From Leptospirales bacterium (lineage in GTDB: Bacteria; Spirochaetota; Leptospiria; Leptospirales; Leptospiraceae), in the NCBI GenBank assembly GCA_013297885.1, contig JAAFIR010000035.1, forward strand, positions 1 to 57,658: 57,658 nt of DNA, read 5' to 3'. The position numbers and the translations under genes are program-made. A model generated the notes under the pieces. That model saw only the letters and a program-made list of their open reading frames with translations. It searched no databases and was not told the origin of the DNA. Positions 1 through 8,443 of the stretch are shown in pieces (the stretch's first letter is position 1; every line of letters begins with the position of its first letter).

Positions 1-2
1 AT

Positions 3-130
3 GCGATAGAGATACAAAATGTCCTGAAAGGAGTCTCAAGCCCGAAGGGTGCTGAGACCTAGCATTTTGTAGCTCGGGTCATTTTTGAGGATGTCTTTTA
101 AAATCCTCTAAAATGACATCGCCCAAAAAA
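3..130 (+). repeat. Structured intergenic repeat R1 (first copy of the R family)
   Basis: The 5' module GCGATAGAGATA at 3-14 pairs with the conserved 3' end ATCGCCC (118-124) through GCGAT/ATCGC. Arm A is ACAAAATG (14-21) against CATTTTGT (63-70), with a nested GTCTCA/TGAGAC stem. The middle contains TAGCTCGGGTCA. Arm B pairs TCATTTT and GAGGA with TCCTC and AAAATGA. It is closest to R8 (55659-55873), with which it shares the wording around TTTTGTAGCTCGGGTCA and TGACATCGCCCAAA. Its left edge may continue outside the window. Confidence 0.8.
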
Positions 131-228
131 GTGTGTTTGAAAAAATTCATTATTTTTAGCTTCTAATTTATTAGATTTAAGAAATTATTGAGTATAATAA
201 ATTAAATATAAATAAATTTGAGATAAAA

Positions 229-402
229 ATGTTCAAAAAAATTATTCTAACATATATTATATTTTTTTCTTATGAAATAATTTCGCAAGAAAAAGAAGTA
301 ATTAGTGAAATACCAAAGCCTAATCAAGCCGAGAAAAGAGTTCAAAAAAATGCAGCTTTTTCAAATAATAAAATTTACTTAACAGTCGGCTATTCATTTT
401 AA
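229..402 (+). CDS. Small exported protein, 57 aa, unknown function
   Basis: An ATG reading frame of 57 codons lies between repeat R1 and the convergent glycosyltransferase gene. The N-terminus (MFKKIILTYIIFFSYEIISQ) has the lysines and hydrophobic core of a signal peptide. The remainder is Lys/Glu-rich, and the C-terminus is YLTVGYSF. An aromatic residue at the very end preceded by alternating residues resembles the last strand of an outer-membrane barrel, so this may be the remnant of a longer outer-membrane protein. The ribosome-binding site is weak (TTTGAGA). I do not recognise a family. It ends 6 bases before the end of the opposing gene. Confidence 0.4.
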   Translation: MFKKIILTYIIFFSYEIISQEKEVISEIPKPNQAEKRVQKNAAFSNNKIYLTVGYSF

Positions 403-407
403 GAAAA

Positions 408-1421
408 TTATATTCCAATTAAACTTATTATACTTTTAAACATCTCAGTTATGTCCTGATCCAACATACATTTAAAATGTTTTTCAGGACAAAATTTTCC
501 GCCATGAATTCCACAAGGACGACAAGAAAGTCCACGAACTTCTGATATAAATTGTTTATCGGAAAGGGTTGAATAACCAAAATCAGGAATGGTTGCACCA
601 TAAATCATAATTGTTGGAATATTAAATGCAGATGCAAAATGAATTGGAGAAGAGTCATTTGAAATCACAAGTTTGGATTTTGAAATTAAAAATGCTAGTT
701 CAACCAGAGACGTTTTACCAGTAAAGTCGATTAGTTTTATTTCATTTGGGAAATGATTTAAAATTTCGTCAGATAAAATTTTGTCCTGTTTTGATCCTAC
801 AAGAAGAATTTTTTCATTTCTTGATTTTAAAATTTTTTGGATTAGATCATTAAATTTGGAAACAGGCATTCTTTTTGTTTCCCAAAGTGAAGATGGTGCG
901 ATCACAAAAAAATTTTCTTTTGGAATTTCATTTTTGATTTTAGAAATTTTTTGTTCATCAAAATAAATTTCTGGGCGTTTTTCTTGTAATGAATATTTTT
1001 TTTCTTGTTCTAGAAGTGAAAAAAGTTTATCTACTTCATGTGTATTTTTTAAAGGTCTAGGGATTTTTTTTGTATGTAAAAAAGAAAATCCAGATTCAGA
1101 ATATCCAATTCTAATTTTTGCTCCTGAAAAAAAAGAAAGCAGAGAACTTCTATGTGAAAAATGTGGTGAATAGGAAATATCAAATTTTTCCTTTTTTAAT
1201 TCTCGAATTAAGTTAATAAAATAAAAAAGTGATTTGGATTTTTTTTTATCAAATGTATGAATTTTTTTGATGTATGGATTTTTGTCTAAAATTTCTTCTG
1301 TTCCAGATTTGATTAAAATATGAATTTCTGCTTTGCCATGTTTTAAATAAACTTCTCTGATGAATGATGTAGTTAAAACTAAATCGCCAATAAAAGCTGT
1401 TTGGATAATTAATACTTTCAT
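408..1421 (-). CDS. Glycosyltransferase family 9 (lipopolysaccharide heptosyltransferase-like)
   Basis: Predicted to transfer a heptose or similar sugar from an ADP-activated donor to the LPS core at the inner face of the cytoplasmic membrane. The 337-aa length is normal for WaaF/WaaC-type GT9 enzymes. The N-terminal fold starts with MKVLIIQTAFIGDLVLTTS, the classical GT9 opening. The donor-binding half carries FFVIAPSSLWETKR near residue 172 and VISNDSSPIHFASAFNIPTI near residue 255. A Cys-rich tail (CRPCGIHGGKFCPEKHFKC) is typical of the WaaF branch. Its start overlaps the end of the upstream thiolase-like gene by 4 bases (ATGA), so the two are translationally coupled. The exact sugar acceptor cannot be read from sequence. 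Confidence 0.88.
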   Translation of the reverse strand: MKVLIIQTAFIGDLVLTTSFIREVYLKHGKAEIHILIKSGTEEILDKNPYIKKIHTFDKKKSKSLFYFINLIRELKKEKFDISYSPHFSHRSSLLSFFSGAKIRIGYSESGFSFLHTKKIPRPLKNTHEVDKLFSLLEQEKKYSLQEKRPEIYFDEQKISKIKNEIPKENFFVIAPSSLWETKRMPVSKFNDLIQKILKSRNEKILLVGSKQDKILSDEILNHFPNEIKLIDFTGKTSLVELAFLISKSKLVISNDSSPIHFASAFNIPTIMIYGATIPDFGYSTLSDKQFISEVRGLSCRPCGIHGGKFCPEKHFKCMLDQDITEMFKSIISLIGI

Positions 1422-2527
1422 GTTTGCTCAATGATGGTTGCAAAATTATTTGTGGCCAGTCCACCAATGGAATGAGTGAGACCAAGGGCTAAGTTTTTGT
1501 CTTTCATAAATCGGATGATTTCTACTATTTGAGCAAGCCCTGATGCTGCAATTGGATGACCACGAGTTTTTAATCCACCTGAAGCATTTATCGGCAAATC
1601 ACCATTAATCGAAGAAACTCCATCCATTACATTTTTTAATGCAAAACCTTCTTTACATAGTCCTGCATCTTCAGCACCAATCAATTCAAATGGGGTAAAA
1701 GCATCATGAAGCTCTGCAATTTGAATATCATTTGGTGATATTTTTGCATCTTTATAAGCTCGGCTATATGCTTTTTTGGAAGCAGAAAAACTTGTGTCCA
1801 AATCAAGTGAATCAACTGAAGAAGTTCCATGACCAATACCTTTGATTTCAAAATTGGATTTTGTTTCATTTGATAAAATCATGGAACAAGAACCATCAGA
1901 TAAAGGAGAAATATCATATAGTCCAAGTGGGCTAGAAAAGATCGGTGCGTTTATATAGTCTTCAAAACTAATTTCTTTTTTGATATGTGCATTTGGATTT
2001 TGAAAACCATTAAAATGTAGTTTTTTTGCTACATGAAATAAATCTTCTTTTTTATATCCAAATTTTTTAAAATACAAATTGGTTATCATTGCAGCACCTT
2101 GTGCCATTGACATAGAAAAATTTTGCATATTTTTGGACAAAACTCCACCAAGAACCAAATTACTTTCTTCGCGAGATAAGCGAGACATGATTTCTGTTCC
2201 AATTACAAGAGCATTTTTAAACCGATTTGATTGTAGTAGATTGCAAGCTAAATGAACTGCTGATGCTCCACTCGAAGAAGCAGTTTCTGAACGAATTGCA
2301 AATACATGATTTAGTTTTAGCCGATCTGCGATTTTAGTTGCTAAATGAAATTCTGAAGTATATTTTTCTGGTGCAAATGAAGTGAACACCAACAAATCAA
2401 TTTTATCTATATCAAAATTTTTTAATGATTCGTGTGCAGTTTCTATGGAAAGTGTCAATACATCTTTATCATGTTTTCCGAACTTGGAATGAAAAGGTGA
2501 GTGTATATAAATTTTTTTTTCTAACAT
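1418..2527 (-). CDS. Thiolase-superfamily protein lacking the usual nucleophilic Cys
   Basis: Shows the fold landmarks of SCP-x/acetyl-CoA acetyltransferase-type thiolases: HLACNLLQSNRFKNALVIGTE in the N-terminal half, ELHDAFTPFELIGAEDAGL, then GGLKTRGHPIAASG with the conserved GHP histidine, and a Gly-rich C-terminus (SIGGLATNNF). At the position where the family normally has Cys (EAACASG-like) this protein reads ETASSSG, with Ser at residue 84, so normal thiolase chemistry is doubtful. I place the start at the ATG at 2527 rather than the TTG at 2551; the eight extra residues look unlike family N-termini. It forms a two-gene unit with the GT9 gene. It could be a degradative, regulatory or lipid-binding paralogue. 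Confidence 0.8.
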   Translation of the reverse strand: MLEKKIYIHSPFHSKFGKHDKDVLTLSIETAHESLKNFDIDKIDLLVFTSFAPEKYTSEFHLATKIADRLKLNHVFAIRSETASSSGASAVHLACNLLQSNRFKNALVIGTEIMSRLSREESNLVLGGVLSKNMQNFSMSMAQGAAMITNLYFKKFGYKKEDLFHVAKKLHFNGFQNPNAHIKKEISFEDYINAPIFSSPLGLYDISPLSDGSCSMILSNETKSNFEIKGIGHGTSSVDSLDLDTSFSASKKAYSRAYKDAKISPNDIQIAELHDAFTPFELIGAEDAGLCKEGFALKNVMDGVSSINGDLPINASGGLKTRGHPIAASGLAQIVEIIRFMKDKNLALGLTHSIGGLATNNFATIIEQT

Positions 2528-2639
2528 GTTGAATTTGAAATTAAGTCTCAAATTAACAGATGAAAAAAATTCTCTGAATCGTAAATCAAAAAAACTTTTT
2601 AGTTGCTTTATAAATCTAAATTGTATAATGTTAAATTAT

Positions 2640-2824
2640 AACCTCACCTAAAGACCTCACCCAACTTGATATAAGTCGTGAAGTTTTTTTGGTAATGCCC
2701 CTCTCCAAGTTTGGCAACTTAGAGAAGGAAAGATTTCTCTTTTGTATTAGCAGTAGAGTGAATCAGTACAATTCTCCCCTTCTCTGTTGCTTCAGCAATG
2801 GAGAAGGGGTTGGGGGATGAGGTT
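2640..2824. repeat. MITE-like inverted-repeat element M1
   Basis: A 185-bp non-coding element begins AACCTCACC and ends GGATGAGGTT, which are imperfect terminal inverted repeats. It contains two strong hairpins: CTCTCCAAGTT/AACTTAGAGA in the left half and CCCCTTCTC/GAGAAGGGG enclosing TTGCTTCAGCAA in the right half. No coding capacity is visible. A partial relative follows the lipoprotein gene at 49030, and shorter relatives occur at 52282 and inside arm B of R5 and R6. It is immediately followed by R2. The layout is that of a non-autonomous element, but no transposase is in the window. Confidence 0.7.
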
Positions 2825-2827
2825 AAT

Positions 2828-2938
2828 GCGATAGAGATTGTAGCGTTTCTGAATAGCCTCGGACTTTAGTCCGAGGATTCAGAAGTAGCGTAAAGCTCGG
2901 TCATCGTTTAACAAGTGTTAAACGATGAATCGCCCAAA
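2828..2938 (+). repeat. Structured intergenic repeat R2
   Basis: The cleanest compact copy. The 5' module is GCGATAGAGATTGTAGC. Arm A is TTCTGAAT + CCTCGGACT paired with AGTCCGAGG + ATTCAGAA. The middle is GAAGTAGCGTAAAGCTCGG. Arm B is a perfect 13-bp stem, TCATCGTTTAACA/TGTTAAACGATGA, with a 2-base loop. The end is ATCGCCCAAA. GCGAT at the start pairs with ATCGC at the end. The copy ends 6 bases before the ribosome-binding site of the bacterioferritin gene, so if that gene is transcribed from upstream, R2 forms most of its leader. Confidence 0.88.
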
Positions 2939-2956
2939 GTTTTAAGGAGAAAGTTT

Positions 2957-3433
2957 ATGAAAGGTAATAAAGAAGTAATTGAAGTTCTCGGAGAAGTTTT
3001 AGCAGCTGAACTAACTGCTATTAACCAATACTTCATTCATGCAAAACTGAACAAGAACAAAGGTTATACCAAACTTGCAAAATATATGCAAGGTGAATCC
3101 ATTGATGAAATGAAACATGCTGATATGGTGATCGAAAGAATTTTATATCTGGATGGTGTGCCCGATTTACAAAAGTACATGAAAATTAAAGTGGGTGCGA
3201 ACATTGAAGAAATGTTGAAGTTTGATATGGAAGTGGAAATCGCTGCCGTAGAAAGACTTAATCGTGGAATTGAAATTGCAACTGCTGCAAAAGATAATGG
3301 CTCTCGTGATTTAATGGAAAGAATTTTAATCGCTGAAGAAGAACATATTGATTGGATCGAAGCTCAACAAAGTATCATCGCTGAAATTGGTGTGGCAAAT
3401 TATTTGGCACAACAATTTGATCCTCCAGCTTAG
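2957..3433 (+). CDS. bfr: Bacterioferritin
   Basis: Haem-containing iron-storage subunit, expected to form a 24-mer cage with a di-iron ferroxidase centre in each subunit. With the start at ATG 2957 (preceded by AAGGAGA at 2944-2950), the 158-aa protein carries every canonical residue at the E. coli Bfr number: Glu18, Glu51, His54, Glu94, Glu127 and His130 for the ferroxidase site, and Met52 as the haem ligand in DEMKHAD. This match also decides the start: a longer upstream reading frame runs into repeat R2 and should be ignored. Monocistronic, with a strong terminator directly downstream. The R2 leader could influence expression, but no regulatory site is evident. Confidence 0.97.
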   Translation: MKGNKEVIEVLGEVLAAELTAINQYFIHAKLNKNKGYTKLAKYMQGESIDEMKHADMVIERILYLDGVPDLQKYMKIKVGANIEEMLKFDMEVEIAAVERLNRGIEIATAAKDNGSRDLMERILIAEEEHIDWIEAQQSIIAEIGVANYLAQQFDPPA

Positions 3434-3446
3434 GAACAACACAGCC

Positions 3447-3476
3447 CAGGGGGGTCAAGACACCCCCTGTTTTTTT
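3447..3476 (+). terminator. Intrinsic terminator after bfr
   Basis: A GC-rich hairpin CAGGGGG (3447-3453) paired with CCCCCTG (3463-3469) is followed by a run of seven T. It begins 14 bases after the bfr stop codon and stands out in this A+T-rich context. Confidence 0.9.
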
Positions 3477-3555
3477 GATGAAGAACATTCTATTTTATTC
3501 ACTTTGCAATTTAAAACGAAATAACTTCTTTATAAAGTTTACAAAAAAACCATTT

Positions 3556-4854
3556 TTATAAATTTAATTTTTTTCTAATATTCAGACCAACTAAATAAAA
3601 AGTCAAAATAGTAATAAAAATAATTAATGCAATTAAAATTGGATTTCCTGTTGTGACAAGATATGGTAGTGCCAAAGTTAAAATCCCACCACCAATTAAT
3701 GGAGAAGTAAATGGAGCAGATTCAGCATAAACTTTTAATGCACGAGATTTACATTCAGGATCCACCATTTTGAGAAGCATCAAACCAATTCCTGTTGTTC
3801 CGTTTACCATTCCAAAATTGATGAGACTAATTTCAAAACTATATTCTTTGTTCATTAATTTTTTTCTAAAATAAAAATGACAAATTAAATTCCAGATAAA
3901 TCCAACTGCAAATAAAAAACATAATGGAATTAGTGCATCTGAAATTACTTTCATATCAATACTTGCAATTCCTGTAAAAATTAAAAATTCCATAAAAACA
4001 TTTGAAGCTAAATTGATAATTTCATTTTCAATCAAATAATCTTGTTTGATTAGCACCAAAAAAAATTTTAATGCAACACTCACAAGTAGTGTAAAAATAA
4101 AAAGAGGCAGGTCTTTGAGTCTAAGCACAAATGCAAATGGAGAATTGGAATCAATAACGGAAAGCAAATCTAAAAAATTATCTTTGATATAAGAGCCAAT
4201 TAAAAATGTAATAAAAATTAATGTTAATGTGATAATAACTTTTACAGGGTCTAATTCAATTTTGGATTTTTCTTCATCAGAGATGATGGATGCACCTTTT
4301 TCTTTTTTGATTAAAATAATTCCGCCGACTATTCCGAGAATGAGCCCAACAGTCGCACTAAACAAACCATATTCTTGACCGTTTAACAGTCCGTTGTCGA
4401 CAAATGATTTGTTCATCGCAACAGCTGTTCCATGTCCTCCAGCAAAACCTGTTTCCAATACTGAACCAAATGAAATTGGCAAATTAAAAAATGGTTTAAA
4501 AATTAAAATTGTCAATACTAAACCAATGAACATTTGTCCAAGAATAGTAATATAAACCAAAATAGTTTGAAGAACTGACTCTTTAAAATTTCTTCCATTT
4601 GAGGTTGATAATTTTTCTGAACGTTCCAAAAACAAAGCACCAAAAATTAATGCGATAAAAATACTTGGACCAGATTTCCAAAATTGATAAATTGTAAGAG
4701 TTTTTAAATCTGTTTGAACTGAAAATAAAATCAGCACAAGGATTGAAGAAGTGAGTGAAATTGGAATTCTGTAATTTTTTAATATAGAAATTTTATTGCT
4801 AATGACAGCAGTTATTCCAAGAATTACAATCGTAATAAAAAAATGACTCATCAT
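3556..4854 (-). CDS. Sodium/glutamate symporter-like carrier (ESS/GltS family)
   Basis: A polytopic membrane protein of about 432 aa with roughly ten or more hydrophobic segments. The diagnostic motif [13 protein letters not shown] near residue 145 and the following glycine-rich helix ([13 protein letters not shown]) match GltS-type sodium:glutamate carriers; a pseudo-symmetric second half repeats a Gly-rich loop ([13 protein letters not shown]). The start at ATG 4854 overlaps the ispG stop (ATGA) with GAAAGAG just upstream, so I prefer it to the ATG at 4866. Translationally coupled to ispG, although the functions are unrelated. Substrate specificity is inferred from the family only. Confidence 0.8.
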   Translation of the reverse strand: MMSHFFITIVILGITAVISNKISILKNYRIPISLTSSILVLILFSVQTDLKTLTIYQFWKSGPSIFIALIFGALFLERSEKLSTSNGRNFKESVLQTILVYITILGQMFIGLVLTILIFKPFFNLPISFGSVLETGFAGGHGTAVAMNKSFVDNGLLNGQEYGLFSATVGLILGIVGGIILIKKEKGASIISDEEKSKIELDPVKVIITLTLIFITFLIGSYIKDNFLDLLSVIDSNSPFAFVLRLKDLPLFIFTLLVSVALKFFLVLIKQDYLIENEIINLASNVFMEFLIFTGIASIDMKVISDALIPLCFLFAVGFIWNLICHFYFRKKLMNKEYSFEISLINFGMVNGTTGIGLMLLKMVDPECKSRALKVYAESAPFTSPLIGGGILTLALPYLVTTGNPILIALIIFITILTFYLVGLNIRKKLNL

Positions 4855-6875
4855 GGCTCTTTCCACATTCCTTTTTCTTTGATTAGCTCAACAAGTTTTT
4901 CTACTGCATTTTCTGAAGGAATGGATCTGCGAACAATTTCTTTTCCATAATAGAGATGAATTTTTCCGGGTCCAGCTCCCACATATCCAAAATCTGCATC
5001 AGCCATTTCCCCTGGTCCATTTACAATACAACCCATAATTGCAATTTTTACTCCATCTAAATGTGATGTGGATTTTTTAATCATAGCTGTCACATCTTGC
5101 AAATCAAATAAAGTTCTGCCACATGATGGACAAGATATAAATTCTGTTTTTGTGGTTCTTAGTCTGGTAGCTTGTAAAATATCATAAGACAAAAATAATG
5201 AATCTTCTGGTTTTGAATCTTCAATTACAATTCTCACAGCATCTCCGATTCCATCTAGCAATAGTCCACCAAGTCCAATAGAGGAGCCATATAATGCTTT
5301 TTCAGAATTTTCAAATTTTGAAAAAAGTAAAATTGGAAATTTTGTATCTTTGAGGAGAAAACCAAGTTTTCTATAATCCAATAAAATTTCATTTGTTTCA
5401 AGTGAAAAAATTATATTTTCAAAATTAGAGACTAATTTTAAAAGTTCAGGAAGTGAATCTAAATCTTCTTTAACTAATTTAAATTCTATAGATTTGTCAT
5501 TTTTGTCTAATTCCTGAATGAAACTTAAAAATTTATCATCTCTAAAATTATAATGAAATGGATTACAAACTACTTTTTCAAAGTTCATTAGTAAATTAGA
5601 ATATTCTAATATTCTACTATCAAATGTTCCTAGATTTGCTGAAATTACAAAATCTTTTGGAAGATTTTTTTTGAGTTGAACTAATCTTTCGAGTTCTATT
5701 TCATTTTGAATTAAAAAAGAAAAAATTTCAAATTTTAATTTGTCTTTTGCATTTTCTCTAGTTTGATAAATTTTTAATAAATCATCAGAATAAAAATCTG
5801 AAATATTTATTGCGGTTTCAATTCGAATTGGATATTTTTCACCTATTCTATATTTTCCCACTTTAATAGAAAAACTATCTCTTCTGGAATATTGAAATGG
5901 ATTTCTAAATTCAGAATAATTTGTATTTTCTTTTACTGAAATTTTATCAGGAACAGGAATTGATTTTTCTTTATCTAAATATTTTTTCCAGAGATCATTG
6001 TATTTTTTTACAATCTCTATTGCCACAGGAATTTCATGAACTGCATCTTCGGTGAGTGAAACTCTGATTGTATCTCCAATTCCATCTTCTAAAAGAGAAC
6101 CAATTCCAATGCTAGACTTAATTCTCCCATCAGTTCCATTTCCTGCTTCAGTCACTCCGAGATGTAGCGGATAATTCATATTAAACTGTATAAAATTGGA
6201 AACTAGAAGTCGATATGCTTCCACCATAACAACAGGATTGGATGATTTCATAGAGACTATAATGTCTTTGTAGCTCTCTGATTCAGCGATACGAATAAAT
6301 TCCAAAGCTGATTCACACATTCCAGCAGGAGTGTCACCATAACGATTCATAATTCTATCTGAAAGAGAACCGTGGTTAGTGCCAATTCTCATTGCAACTC
6401 CATTTTCTTTACAACGTTTAACAAGTGGAATAAAAGTTTCAGCAATTCTTTCTAGTTCCAATTTGTATTCAGTATCTGTATATTCTTTCACTGCAAATTT
6501 TTTTTTGTCTGCAAAATTTCCCGGATTAATTCTAATTTTTTCAACATAGTCAACAACATACAATGCAACTGTTGGAGTAAAATGAATGTCTGCAACAAGT
6601 GGAGTTTTTATATTTAATTTTTTCAATTCATTTCTAATAGAAGGAAGATTTTCTGCATCTTTCATAGATGGCACTGTTAAACGAACAATTTCACAACCTA
6701 CATTTGTTAGATCTAAAATTTGTTTTACAGTTGCTTCAGTGTTTGTTGTGTCTGAGGTAGTCATTGACTGCACACGAATTGGATTTAATCCTCCAATTCC
6801 AACATCACCCACTTTTACTTCTCTTGTGGGAAATCTTTTATATTCAAAAGGGGAATGATTATAAATTAAACTCAT
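4851..6875 (-). CDS. ispG: 4-hydroxy-3-methylbut-2-en-1-yl diphosphate synthase, long form
   Basis: Penultimate enzyme of the non-mevalonate isoprenoid pathway, reducing MEcPP to HMBPP with a [4Fe-4S] cluster. The TIM-barrel domain begins around residue 15 ([20 protein letters not shown]). The C-terminal cluster domain has Cys582, Cys585 ([10 protein letters not shown]), Cys616 ([18 protein letters not shown]) and Glu623, a spacing close to that of the E. coli enzyme. At 674 aa it is about 300 residues longer than the E. coli form because of a central domain at roughly 300-560, as known in Chlamydia, Leptospira and plants. First gene of an operon with the GltS-like carrier. Confidence 0.97.
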   Translation of the reverse strand: MSLIYNHSPFEYKRFPTREVKVGDVGIGGLNPIRVQSMTTSDTTNTEATVKQILDLTNVGCEIVRLTVPSMKDAENLPSIRNELKKLNIKTPLVADIHFTPTVALYVVDYVEKIRINPGNFADKKKFAVKEYTDTEYKLELERIAETFIPLVKRCKENGVAMRIGTNHGSLSDRIMNRYGDTPAGMCESALEFIRIAESESYKDIIVSMKSSNPVVMVEAYRLLVSNFIQFNMNYPLHLGVTEAGNGTDGRIKSSIGIGSLLEDGIGDTIRVSLTEDAVHEIPVAIEIVKKYNDLWKKYLDKEKSIPVPDKISVKENTNYSEFRNPFQYSRRDSFSIKVGKYRIGEKYPIRIETAINISDFYSDDLLKIYQTRENAKDKLKFEIFSFLIQNEIELERLVQLKKNLPKDFVISANLGTFDSRILEYSNLLMNFEKVVCNPFHYNFRDDKFLSFIQELDKNDKSIEFKLVKEDLDSLPELLKLVSNFENIIFSLETNEILLDYRKLGFLLKDTKFPILLFSKFENSEKALYGSSIGLGGLLLDGIGDAVRIVIEDSKPEDSLFLSYDILQATRLRTTKTEFISCPSCGRTLFDLQDVTAMIKKSTSHLDGVKIAIMGCIVNGPGEMADADFGYVGAGPGKIHLYYGKEIVRRSIPSENAVEKLVELIKEKGMWKEP

Positions 6876-6919
6876 ATATTTTTAGAATGCAAACTCTGAG
6901 TTTAGAGTAAAGAAATTTT

Positions 6920-8443
6920 TTAAAAACGATATTCACATGCAATAAAAGCTTCTCTCAAATAAGAGCCCATTCTGGAATCGTTTAGAGCTTTTAAACCTTC
7001 ACCTGGAAGAAAAATTCCTGAACGAAAAATAATTTGAAAATCAGAAAAATAATTCCACCTCAAATTTAAATTAAATTCTCTTCCCATAAATGTAGAACTT
7101 TTTGTTGTACCGTTCCAAATATTTACTTCACGATTGTAAGTGATATTTGGAGATTTATTTGAATACATATGATAGTATCCAAAATTTAATTCTAACGGTC
7201 CAAAAAAAATCACTTTTGTAAATGCACCCACTTCATAAAGTCCACTCATATTTTGTGCATTAAATAAAGCATATCCCCCAGTAAAATCAATTGCGATATT
7301 TGAGATCGCAAAGTCAGGAAAAATTGTTCTGTAACCACCCCCACGATATGACTGTGGCACACCTTTATTATCATAACCTGCTTTGCCTGTTGTGCCAATT
7401 CCAATTAAGTTAAATGATAAACGATTATTATAATTGTATCCAAGTTGCAAATCCCAAAGTCCACCAGAAATTTTATAATCTTTACGTCTTTGGTATTTTT
7501 CATCTCCGTTCAAATCTCTTTCAGAATTTAAAACTCGCAAAGTTCCGTGATTAAAAATTCCATGAGTTACAATATTAAATGTTCCAAGATTCCATTCTGA
7601 ATGAAACCCATGCCAAAACAAATTTCCAGTTTCACGATTTATATCTGTTTGATCTGAATCTAATTTTACATAAGTATAAAATTCTAAATTATTTTTTACT
7701 GTGCGATTCCATTTGTATTTGAAATAAAAAACATTTGTATAAAATCTTTTATCGTTAAAAGTATTTCCATCTAAATCAGCAAAACTTCGTTCTCTACTTC
7801 TGATCCAACCAGATTCCAAAGTGATTTTTTTTGTTGGTATTCCTTTAGTTAAATGAATTCCAGACCCAACAGCAAAAACTAATCTTCCACCTGTTGAAGC
7901 AAAAAATTGCAAACCAACTCTAGAAGTAAAATCATATTGTTTTAATTTAAAATTCAAATATAAAAAATTGGTTCTAAGATTTACTGGTGTTTGTTGACCT
8001 AGTTCTCCACCAGTTCCATTTCCAGTTGTTGCAGGATTATTTCTATCAGCATTTGAAATTGACCTGCCACCAAAAACAACATCACCAATTTGAACTCCAA
8101 CAAGACCGTCAAAATACTGTGAGGTGAAAAATTCTAAATTTAACAAAACTCTGGTATCAAAATAATTTAAGTTTTCTTTTGGTTTGGAAATTGATGAAGG
8201 TCTTCCACCAAGTCTATTTGTGAGTTCCGTGTTCACTATTTGATTATTTTGATTTTGTAAATTTTTATATTCCAAAAATGGATTGTAATAAGGAGTGAAC
8301 GCAGTTGTTCTTTCAAGTTTTGTATCACGAGATAAATCAAATGCACGAAATCTCATTGTGCCAGTTAAATTAAATTTAGTTTGGGACTCAGAGTCTTGAG
8401 CAAAAATAGATATAGAAAAAATTAGGAAAAAAAGAAATTTCAT
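6920..8443 (-). CDS. Outer-membrane beta-barrel protein, 507 aa
   Basis: Begins with a signal peptide (MKFLFFLIFSISIFAQ) and ends in EYRF, the terminal Phe typical of outer-membrane barrels. The body alternates amphipathic strands rich in Tyr, Phe, Asn and Gly, with many short stretches such as LSFNLIGIG and GGYRTIFPDFAIS, consistent with a large porin or alginate-export-type barrel of about 16-18 strands. Its start overlaps the upstream solute-binding protein by 4 bases (ATGA), so a periplasmic binding protein and a pore are co-translated. I infer a joint uptake role. The substrate is unknown and the precise barrel family was not identified. Confidence 0.75.
   Translation of the reverse strand: MKFLFFLIFSISIFAQDSESQTKFNLTGTMRFRAFDLSRDTKLERTTAFTPYYNPFLEYKNLQNQNNQIVNTELTNRLGGRPSSISKPKENLNYFDTRVLLNLEFFTSQYFDGLVGVQIGDVVFGGRSISNADRNNPATTGNGTGGELGQQTPVNLRTNFLYLNFKLKQYDFTSRVGLQFFASTGGRLVFAVGSGIHLTKGIPTKKITLESGWIRSRERSFADLDGNTFNDKRFYTNVFYFKYKWNRTVKNNLEFYTYVKLDSDQTDINRETGNLFWHGFHSEWNLGTFNIVTHGIFNHGTLRVLNSERDLNGDEKYQRRKDYKISGGLWDLQLGYNYNNRLSFNLIGIGTTGKAGYDNKGVPQSYRGGGYRTIFPDFAISNIAIDFTGGYALFNAQNMSGLYEVGAFTKVIFFGPLELNFGYYHMYSNKSPNITYNREVNIWNGTTKSSTFMGREFNLNLRWNYFSDFQIIFRSGIFLPGEGLKALNDSRMGSYLREAFIACEYRF

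Noticed and set aside
1249-1485. Frames antisense or shifted within the GT9 and thiolase-like genes
   Set aside because: They are shadows of well-supported coding regions in another frame.
2828-2938. R elements as intrinsic terminators or integron attC sites
   Set aside because: The end is CGCCCAAAA with no T-run on the sense strand, copies occur between genes in every orientation including before start codons, and the attC core (GTTRRRY/RYYYAAC) is absent.
2915-2956. Extended N-terminus of bacterioferritin
   Set aside because: It lies in repeat R2; the start at 2957 gives the canonical numbering of all ferroxidase and haem residues and has a ribosome-binding site.
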